From positions 1 to 64,000 of the forward strand of contig NZ_FNVG01000001.1 in NCBI RefSeq assembly GCF_900107935.1: a DNA stretch of 64,000 bases. The letters run 5' to 3'. A program made the position numbers and the translations under genes. The notes beneath the pieces were generated by a model. It was not told the origin of the DNA and searched no databases. It saw only the letters and a list, made by a program, of their open reading frames with translations. Below are positions 38,519 to 44,564 of the stretch, piece after piece (the first letter of the stretch is position 1; each line of letters starts with the position of its first letter). This DNA comes from Vibrio hangzhouensis (GTDB taxonomy: Bacteria; Pseudomonadota; Gammaproteobacteria; Enterobacterales; Vibrionaceae).

Positions 38519-39199
38519 TTAGAAATGCAGATGAATCACAGAGGTTGCGATACACGCAGGTCTGCGTATTCCTTCAATTTCAACTCGGATTTCACGTTCA
38601 ATCTCCAACCCCTTCTTGATTGGCGTCACTTTGACCAGTGTGCTTTTCGCACGTAAGTTGCTTCCAACTTTTACAGGGTAAGGGAAACGCACCTGATTCA
38701 AACCAATATTGACCATCATCTTAGCTGTTGGGAACAGTGGTTTATCAGGATCGACACTGTCCGTCAGTGCCGGAAGTAAAGAAAGCGTCAAAAAACCATG
38801 AGCGATAGTCGTCTTAAACGGTGACTCCTGCTCGGCTTTCTCAGGGTTGGTATGAATCCACTGGTTGTCTTCTGTCACTACCCCAAACTGGTTGATTCTT
38901 TCCTGATCAACTTGAATCCAGTTACCTTCATGAATAACAGTGCCAATTTTGCCCTGTAGTTCATCAAAAAGTTCTTGCGCTGCGGGTTTGAGCACAATTT
39001 GTGGTTCGACCTCTACAACATGTGGTTCATTTACAGCTGGCTTGTGGTAGTCTCGGACCCAAGCTAAAAAGTTGCTGTGGCTCGTCTTATCAACGAACTC
39101 TGTCCAATACTCTCGGACTGTTGGCGACATCCATTGCATAAGCTCAGACTGATGCTTAATAGAATCAGCTCTTTGTTTAAACAATTTTACAACTTTCAT
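38519..39199 (-). CDS. MaoC-like (R)-enoyl-CoA hydratase
   Basis: I use ATG 39199, which has GAGGTC upstream and gives 226 residues; the frame opens at 39283 but the added part lacks family character. An N-terminal helical region (about 1-85, with WTEFV and FLAWVRDYHKPA, like a polyhydroxyalkanoate-granule or phasin-type segment) precedes a hot-dog MaoC domain. The hydratase signature is complete: the catalytic Asp and His lie in TEDNQWIHTNPEKA, followed by IAHGFLTLSLLP. It should hydrate trans-2-enoyl-CoA to the (R)-3-hydroxy form, useful for PHA or fatty acid metabolism. No PHA gene is adjacent. Confidence 0.85.
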   Translation of the reverse strand: MKVVKLFKQRADSIKHQSELMQWMSPTVREYWTEFVDKTSHSNFLAWVRDYHKPAVNEPHVVEVEPQIVLKPAAQELFDELQGKIGTVIHEGNWIQVDQERINQFGVVTEDNQWIHTNPEKAEQESPFKTTIAHGFLTLSLLPALTDSVDPDKPLFPTAKMMVNIGLNQVRFPYPVKVGSNLRAKSTLVKVTPIKKGLEIEREIRVEIEGIRRPACIATSVIHLHF

Positions 39200-39307
39200 C
39201 TTGACCTCAAATTCCAGTTCATAAGAACTAACGCTAATATTTTGAAGCAACTCACCTTTCGGCGCAAACTGTTTCGAGCGCACGCGTGTATTCTGAACGT
39301 TGTTTTA

Positions 39308-39359
39308 TTCCAATAAATCAGATGGTTAAGTATAAAAAACGATATTTTATTTATTGGAA
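39308..39359. promoter_or_regulatory. Spaced 11-bp inverted repeat upstream of maoC-like gene
   Basis: TTCCAATAAAT (39308-39318) and ATTTATTGGAA (39349-39359) are perfect inverted repeats separated by 30 bases. They lie about 110 bases before the maoC-like start, in a 330-base region with no gene. This may be a regulator site pair; the regulator is unknown. Confidence 0.4.
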
Positions 39360-39530
39360 CAGTTGTCAGATTTTTTCTCGTTGTGAACTCAATTCCGGCG
39401 AACCTGTCGATTTATCCACCACAAAGTTCAACTATCGAACACATTGATCACAATTAAAGCAAACAGCACCAGGTTGATGAATTTCTTCTTTACACACCTT
39501 AGATAACCCCATATTATTAGCGCCAACAAC

Positions 39531-39621
39531 GGAGAGATGGCTGAGTGGTCGAAAGCACCGGTCTTGAAAACCGGCAACCGTTAATAGCGGTTCTAGGGTT
39601 CAAATCCCTATCTCTCCGCCA
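39531..39621 (+). tRNA. tRNA-Ser (anticodon TGA)
   Basis: A 91-base class II tRNA. The acceptor stem GGAGAGA pairs with TCTCTCC, followed by G and an encoded CCA. The anticodon loop CT-TGA-AA sits between CCGGT and ACCGG. A long variable arm (CAACCGTTAATAGCGGTT) marks serine, and the T loop is GGGTTCAAATCCC. Confidence 0.97.
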
Positions 39622-39633
39622 CTTTTAAAGATT

Positions 39634-39660
39634 AAACCGCTGTTTTTACAGCGGTTTTTT
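39634..39660 (+). terminator. Terminator of tRNA-Ser
   Basis: AAACCGCTG and CAGCGGTTT pair around a TTTTTA loop and are followed by T residues. Confidence 0.88.
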
Positions 39661-39778
39661 CGTATCTAGAGCCTCGAAAATCATCTTGCACATATAGGTG
39701 GCACAGATGTACTTATTAAGACTTCCAAATAGTATATTACACACGTATCGCTACCCCTCTTTCACTGCGTAGCAGTGG

Positions 39779-40109
39779 CTATCCTAAAGAGTTAAAATTT
39801 TCCATTTTAACCCGTGAGCAAAAAGTAGCTTTACCTCGCTTTCTGAACTCTGGCAACACATTAAGATCTTTAACTTCAGGGATGTTATTCTCACTAAGTG
39901 GCTGATAATCTAATTTCAAGCACAAAGTAATATAGCCAGCAACTTGTCCCCCTCACTTCGGTTCGAAATACTTCTCGCAATCCACTACGCTGTTCGTCTC
40001 GAAATGTTGTAAAAGGATTTATTGGCTTATCCCAATCAACCTGTATATAGGCTGAAGATATTGTCTCAGGAACGTTATTAGCGATACGTATTACGGCGTG
40101 TGAAGTCAT
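39779..40109 (-). pseudogene. Broken GNAT acetyltransferase gene
   Basis: From a well-placed ATG at 40109 (AAGGAGTTAATC upstream) the first frame encodes a GNAT-like front (AVIRIANN...VDWDKPINPFTTFRDEQ) and stops at 39894. The motif-A region, IPEVKDLNVLPEFRKRG, continues in another frame between about 39920 and 39820, and that frame stops at 39779. At least one frameshift and loss of the 3' end have therefore inactivated it. Intact relatives have about 140-150 residues. It sits directly after tRNA-Ser, the usual landing site of integrated DNA. Confidence 0.7.
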
Positions 40110-40226
40110 GATTAACTCCTTTCACGGCCTCCATTTCAATAATCTTCATACCTGTCCAGGAAGCATGTTATCTCATATTTAGATTTGAAACTTGTATAAA
40201 AACACATACTCCGGAATGTCCGAATT

Positions 40227-40832
40227 TTACAATTTTTTCACTTGGGTTAAGGCAATGTTCACAAAGGCATCTTCTAACTGCGCCCAACCTTCATCCGACT
40301 GTATGGAAACACCAGAAAATACAGATTCATTTTGAGAACGGATGACCAAATAATTCAGCGTGGCTCCTAGAATTGCTCCAAATGAGTGAAGGAATTGCAT
40401 GTCAAATAGCCCTGTCTGATACAAAAACTGATAAATATTTTGCGCATGATTTTCCCTTATTTCTGCAAATATCTGGCAAACTGGAGAAGTATCTATAAGC
40501 TCCCATGTCAGAATAGCGGCCGTCGCTTTTCGGCTTCTTATTGCCACAATATGCTGATGAATTACAGCTCGTATGGCATCTCCCGGTTTTTGTTGAAAGT
40601 CCGTCTCAGACAAATCTCTTAGGCTTTCCTCAATATCAGGCCAAAATTCGACACTTTCTGCATAAGCAGTGGCCAGCCCTTCCAATCCCCCGAAGTAACG
40701 ATATATCAGTACCTTATCTATTTTTGCAATCGTTGCAATACGCCTGACTTTTAGCTGCTGAAAGCCTTCTTCAACAAGTACCTGCTCAAAAGCGTTCAAT
40801 ATCTTAGCTTTAGTCAATTCTCTGTTTTTCAT
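40227..40832 (-). CDS. TetR/AcrR-family regulator
   Basis: The 201-residue protein has a TetR N-terminal helix-turn-helix (about 8-55: AKILNAFEQVLVEEGFQQLKVRRIA, then KVLIYRYFGGLEGLATAY) and a variable helical ligand domain. It is divergent from the secreted beta-protein gene. A perfect palindrome lies just upstream of that gene and is a good operator candidate, so this protein may repress it. The ligand is unknown. Confidence 0.9.
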   Translation of the reverse strand: MKNRELTKAKILNAFEQVLVEEGFQQLKVRRIATIAKIDKVLIYRYFGGLEGLATAYAESVEFWPDIEESLRDLSETDFQQKPGDAIRAVIHQHIVAIRSRKATAAILTWELIDTSPVCQIFAEIRENHAQNIYQFLYQTGLFDMQFLHSFGAILGATLNYLVIRSQNESVFSGVSIQSDEGWAQLEDAFVNIALTQVKKL

Positions 40833-40942
40833 TTAACAACCCATGTCATCTGATTGATTTGACGAATAATTAGAATCCAACTCAATTCTATTGCCTCTCC
40901 TTCTTGGAATATCACTTTACACTTTATAGTAAACCTGACAAG

Positions 40943-40962
40943 ATGTCACCACATGGTGACAT
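40943..40962. promoter_or_regulatory. Palindromic operator candidate
   Basis: ATGTCACC and GGTGACAT flank a central ACAT, making a perfect 20-bp palindrome. It ends directly before the GGAG ribosome site of the next gene and 13 bases after a TATAGT hexamer (40925-40930). A bound TetR-type repressor here would block transcription. Confidence 0.6.
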
Positions 40963-40973
40963 TGGAGAATGTA

Positions 40974-41528
40974 ATGAAAAATGCAAAACTGAAATTGCTT
41001 GCTGCTGCCTGTGCTTTACTTTGTCCATATGCAAACGCGAACACTAACACTAACACTAAATTGAAATACGGGATTGAACTTGATGCAGTTCCTTACTTAC
41101 TAGGGGGCTACTACGTCTCAGCTTTAGTCGCTATCAACAACTTTCAGCTTAGGTACGTAACTACAAAATATGAAACACCTAGCTTCTATCTGAAAAATGG
41201 GTTTAAAGATGATAATGTCGAAGTGAAAGCATTCATTTTGGACTACTATTTTGACAATAGCCTCAAGGGTTTTTGGGTAGGCTCAGGGATAGAAAAATGG
41301 CAAGGGAAAGTTACCGAATCCTCAAGTGGGGTTGAGAAAGGGTATGACACAAACTTATTTACGATAGGTGGCGGTTACTCGTACTATCTTAATGATTACT
41401 TCTATCTCAACCCGTGGATTGGTTTACATATTCCGGTTTCTGGAGACGATAAAGTTTCTTTCACAAACAATACGTTTGATATCAATACTACAGCAGAGAT
41501 TTCATTAAAACTCGGCTTTAAATATTAA
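40974..41528 (+). CDS. Secreted beta-rich protein, probable outer-membrane barrel, unknown
   Basis: ATG 40974 has GGAG upstream; the earlier GTG at 40953 lies inside the palindrome. The 184-residue product has a signal peptide (MKNAKLKLLAAACALLCPYA, cleavage near 23), then an Asn-Thr repeat, then alternating hydrophobic strands (YYVSALVAI, FQLRYVTTKY, FILDYYFD, GFWVGSGIEKW, LFTIGGGYSYYL) and an aromatic C-terminus (LKLGFKY). This is the look of a small eight-strand outer-membrane protein. I do not recognise a named family. Confidence 0.7.
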   Translation: MKNAKLKLLAAACALLCPYANANTNTNTKLKYGIELDAVPYLLGGYYVSALVAINNFQLRYVTTKYETPSFYLKNGFKDDNVEVKAFILDYYFDNSLKGFWVGSGIEKWQGKVTESSSGVEKGYDTNLFTIGGGYSYYLNDYFYLNPWIGLHIPVSGDDKVSFTNNTFDINTTAEISLKLGFKY

Positions 41529-41546
41529 TAAGTGAGAAGTTTAGTC

Positions 41547-41660
41547 ATGCCGATAAGTAAAAAAAATTATAGATATTGTCCATTGTGTAACAGTTCACAG
41601 ATAAGTCTCGAGTTAAGAAGACCACTACATTTAATATATAGTGGACACAACAATGAGTAA
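41547..41660 (+). CDS. Possible 37-residue ORF with a single CxxC
   Basis: MPISKKNYRYCPLCNSSQIS... runs from ATG 41547 to TAA 41658-41660. It overlaps the ATG of the acyltransferase gene by eight bases (ATGAGTAA), an arrangement that could couple translation. The CPLC looks like half a zinc ribbon. A GAGAAG stretch upstream is a weak ribosome site. It may be a real leader-like ORF or the front of a lost zinc-ribbon gene. Confidence 0.3.
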   Translation: MPISKKNYRYCPLCNSSQISLELRRPLHLIYSGHNNE

Positions 41661-42681
41661 AACAAGGAAAATAGCCAGTCTTGAAACAGCTAGGGTTTTA
41701 GCGTTTTTGGCAGTGGTGTTGATTCACAGCCAGTTCCTCATGTCTCTAAATCTTGGTGATAGTGGAGAGCCTTGGTTCGGTTACATTGTAAATCAATTAG
41801 CACGTTTTGCTGTTCCCCTTTTCTTTCTTATATCTGGCTATCTGATACAACCTAAATTGTATTCAAGTCCTTTTCCAACTGCATCTCAATATGCGTTACC
41901 TTTAATGCGTTTATGGTTGATATGGTCCGTCATTTATTTGTTGGTGCCTTTTAACTTGGGTATTGTTGTTGAGCAAGGTTATCTTACCGAAAGGCAGGGT
42001 TATTGGGATTCGTTAATGGTTAACCCGCTTAACTCCATTCTTGAGGGTGGTCTGGTTCATTTGTGGTTCTTACCTTCTTTGGTGATGGCGGTTTATATCA
42101 TTGCCTTTGCGGTTAGTTCTAAAAAAGCACAATGGGTTTTAGTGATTGGTGCATTGTTGTACTTGTATGGACTGATGGGGGGGAGTTATCAAGTATTAAC
42201 TGGCATTGAAGCGCCTGTGTTTACCAGAAATGGACCATTCTTCAGTTTACTGATGGTAAGTCTAGGTTGCGAGATTAGAAGTCGAAGCATAAGGCTAGAT
42301 TCGGGAAATGCGATTAAGGTCATGTTAGTTGGTTTAATGGTCCATTTTGCCGAGGCGAGCGTTCTGCATCACTTGGGTTATAAATTTAGCTTGAATGATT
42401 ATCTTGTTGGTACGGTGATGTGGGCGGTTGGTTTTTTCTTATGGCTGCTGGCTAATCCAGGTTGGGGGAACGGACTATTCGTATCTAAAATAGCCAGCCG
42501 AGTATTGCCACTTTACGTAGCGCACCTTCTTGTGATTATTGCCATGTTCAATGTTTGTGGCATTTTGGGTCTTAATGGGTTGTTAAAAGACATGGTGGTA
42601 CTGGTTGGGGCGTTAGCGTTGTCATATCGCCTTGTCTGTTTGCTTGAGAGGACACCACTTTCATTTATGGTAAGGCGTTGA
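41653..42681 (+). CDS. Acyltransferase-3 family membrane protein
   Basis: The protein of about 342 residues has ten or so membrane helices and the acyltransferase-3 front: SLETARVLAFLAVVLIHSQF with the conserved His in helix 1, then RFAVPLFFLISGYL. WecH, OatA and other members move acyl groups across the membrane onto sugars or polymers. The acceptor here is unknown. I use ATG 41653; a GTG at 41641 is in frame. It lies inside the tRNA-Ser island and there is no sugar-synthesis cluster nearby. Confidence 0.85.
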   Translation: MSKTRKIASLETARVLAFLAVVLIHSQFLMSLNLGDSGEPWFGYIVNQLARFAVPLFFLISGYLIQPKLYSSPFPTASQYALPLMRLWLIWSVIYLLVPFNLGIVVEQGYLTERQGYWDSLMVNPLNSILEGGLVHLWFLPSLVMAVYIIAFAVSSKKAQWVLVIGALLYLYGLMGGSYQVLTGIEAPVFTRNGPFFSLLMVSLGCEIRSRSIRLDSGNAIKVMLVGLMVHFAEASVLHHLGYKFSLNDYLVGTVMWAVGFFLWLLANPGWGNGLFVSKIASRVLPLYVAHLLVIIAMFNVCGILGLNGLLKDMVVLVGALALSYRLVCLLERTPLSFMVRR

Positions 42682-43035
42682 ACCATATCTCATAACAACG
42701 TCTTTGATTCCCAAGGGGTAAAAGCGTTTTAGGAGTTTGCCATGTTTTGCAAACTCACCAAAAAATCGGCATAAAATGAACCTGACATCGCATTACCACC
42801 CATGTTACTCAATAAAAATGATCATTAATTAAATTGAACCATGCATATCTCATTGATATATATCAAGATATTGTTCATTTATTATTTAAGGTTGGTAGGA
42901 TAGATGTAGAATGCCCCCTCTAAAAACTCTGGCGGTCTACAACATCGAATGTGCTGTTGTGGATGTTGAGTCTAAGGCAATAAACAACACTCGCTTAGCT
43001 AGAGTCAAATCAGTTTGAGTTTATTAGGGACAAAA
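42682..43035. other. Intergenic region with hairpin and regulatory site
   Basis: No gene is seen. A hairpin GAGTTTGC/GCAAACTC lies at 42733-42756 after the acyltransferase gene. Downstream are an FNR-type box and, in the probable leader of the lipoprotein gene, an inverted pair CAACATC/GATGTTG near 42940-42980. Confidence 0.5.
42853..42866. promoter_or_regulatory. FNR box upstream of the peptidase-like lipoprotein gene
   Basis: TTGAT-ATAT-ATCAA is a perfect match to the FNR consensus TTGAT-N4-ATCAA. Possible -10 hexamers TATTTA (42883) and TAGGAT (42896) follow at about the distance expected for activation. Anaerobic control is inferred. Confidence 0.6.
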
Positions 43036-44106
43036 ATGCGTACAAATCGAGTCTTATTGTGCAGTTATATCATTTCTTCTATGTTAGTGGGTTGCGGTAG
43101 TGAAGAGAGTGGCGGCGGTGGTAGCACTCCATCTGCACCAAGCAATATCTATTCTGATATTGATGTGCAATCTTTCACTACGGTCATGCACCCTGAGAGT
43201 CATTGCTTTAACACGAACTCTAAGTTTCGCACAGAACACTTCATTGTGGCAGCGAAAGGCACTGTAAGTGATGCAAAACTACAAGAGGTGGCTCGTGTCG
43301 CACAGAACACTCTGGATGTAGATTTGGCCGCTTACAGTTGGGATGCTTGGTCTGATTTAGCAGTAGATTATTCAAACCCATTTGAAATTTGTGTAATCGC
43401 AAGCGAAGGCTCAAATGGCGCTGGTACTAAGTGGGGCTTTGTGGTTGGTCCAAATCGTTCGGGCCCTAACCTAGACAATCTTGTGAAGCACGAGCTCAAA
43501 CATACCTATCAATCACGATTGATTGGTAAAACAGGTCTTAACGCTGCTCATACTTGGTATGCAGAGGCTATTGCAACAGCACTTTCAACAAATGAAACTG
43601 TTAGCGATAGTCAACTAAGTTCATTTATTTCTCAGGTCGGCCTGACTCCAACTCAAATTACCCACGACGGCATTCAGGATGCTGTAATGATGCAACTTTC
43701 AGATCCAAGTACTGAATATGGCGCATACAACATGGCTGTTCGTTACCTAGAAACCCAAGGGGTTTCAAATCATGCGCTATGGGAAGTATTCAAGGTCATT
43801 AAGCAGATTGAGACTAGCTGTATGGCTGACCACCAAGCTGCTCTAGACAATGGCGAAATGGTAAACCCTATTGCTGAAGACTCTACGTCATGTTCTGGTT
43901 ACGCAACCACATACTCTAGCGGCGCTACAATGTGGAACGGTGAAGTTATCTCCGGCAGCATTGAAGACCCTATCGCTCCTAGCTCAGAGCCAGGTAAGTC
44001 TCGTTTCCAAGTTGCATTTGACTACGTGATGAGCCCATATGGTGTTTCGTATGATGGCATTGATGATACGACTTCATTCCGTGACACTATTATTAACGGC
44101 ATGTAG
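43036..44106 (+). CDS. Zinc-metallopeptidase-like lipoprotein
   Basis: ATG 43036 has AGGGA upstream and gives a lipoprotein signal with lipobox LVGC; the frame opens at 43015. After a Gly/Ser linker the mature protein of about 330 residues has a gluzincin-like site, HELKH at 152-156 and WYAEA with Glu177 as the possible third zinc ligand. Further cysteines (CFN, CVIAS, CMAD, CSGY) could form disulfides. It should be attached to the envelope or surface. I do not recognise a named family, so peptidase activity is inferred from the metal motif. Confidence 0.75.
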   Translation: MRTNRVLLCSYIISSMLVGCGSEESGGGGSTPSAPSNIYSDIDVQSFTTVMHPESHCFNTNSKFRTEHFIVAAKGTVSDAKLQEVARVAQNTLDVDLAAYSWDAWSDLAVDYSNPFEICVIASEGSNGAGTKWGFVVGPNRSGPNLDNLVKHELKHTYQSRLIGKTGLNAAHTWYAEAIATALSTNETVSDSQLSSFISQVGLTPTQITHDGIQDAVMMQLSDPSTEYGAYNMAVRYLETQGVSNHALWEVFKVIKQIETSCMADHQAALDNGEMVNPIAEDSTSCSGYATTYSSGATMWNGEVISGSIEDPIAPSSEPGKSRFQVAFDYVMSPYGVSYDGIDDTTSFRDTIINGM

Positions 44107-44130
44107 ATATCTAGTAACCTAAAACGTAAC

Positions 44131-44155
44131 GTTCAAATTCCCATTTCTCCGCCAC
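44131..44155 (+). repeat. Degenerate copy of the tRNA-Ser 3' end (attachment-site candidate)
   Basis: These 25 bases match the 3' end of the tRNA-Ser gene (39598-39622) at 22 positions, covering the T arm, acceptor strand and CCA. The same orientation and the 4.5-kb spacing fit an attL/attR pair or an old duplication of the tRNA end. There is no complete tRNA here. Confidence 0.75.
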
Positions 44156-44163
44156 ATTCAAAG

Positions 44164-44195
44164 CCTCGCTAACATAGCGGGGTTTTTATTTTTTC
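44164..44195 (+). terminator. Terminator after the tRNA fragment
   Basis: CCTCGCT pairs with AGCGGGG (one G-T pair) around AACAT, followed by TTTTTATTTTTT. It may be the old tRNA terminator or the lipoprotein gene terminator. Confidence 0.75.
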
Positions 44196-44285
44196 GCTCC
44201 TTTAACCGAGTTCGTATCGCTAGTATAGGTATCTATTAAGATCTTCTGTGATTTCCGGTCTTATCCACCACATTTTTGATGTTAA

Positions 44286-44435
44286 CCGATCTTTTATGAG
44301 GGTGTGGTGCGCTTCGATGCACGCTTTGAACTTGGCTTCATTGGTAACAACATTTGGAAACTGGACACATACGCATTTGTCGATGGCAAAGAACTACACG
44401 TGCAAACTTACCAGTTTAACCGCATTCAGAAATAA
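44286..44435 (+). pseudogene. 3' fragment of an unidentified protein gene
   Basis: One frame, with no start codon, reads 49 residues that look like real protein (VRFDARFELGFIGNN, then WKLDTYAFVDGKELHVQTY, ending FNRIQK). A stop lies just before it in the same frame. Alternating polar and aromatic residues suggest a beta-rich C-terminal domain. The rest of the gene is missing. The family is not recognised. It sits directly beyond the tRNA fragment, as a gene cut by an insertion or deletion would. Confidence 0.5.
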
Positions 44436-44564
44436 TCCGTCAGGGCCGTAATTGATGCTACGGCCAAACCCCTTCTCAGGTTCATTACAATGAGAAGACT
44501 TGCCTGCACAATTCATGACTTTGAGCAGAATAATCAATGTATATGCCGTAAATTGGCTTTTTTA

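Noticed and set aside
41035..41060. Phase-variable microsatellite in the secreted-protein gene
   Set aside because: The AACACT repeat is a six-base unit (two codons, Asn-Thr) of only a few copies, so changes would not shift the frame.
44131..44155. Second tRNA-Ser gene
   Set aside because: Only the 3' quarter is present. No D arm, anticodon arm or 5' acceptor strand lies upstream.
44248..44451. 67-codon frame with an ATG beyond the tRNA copy
   Set aside because: It lies in a different frame from the better protein-like fragment at 44286-44435 and has low-quality composition, so it is treated as a shadow.
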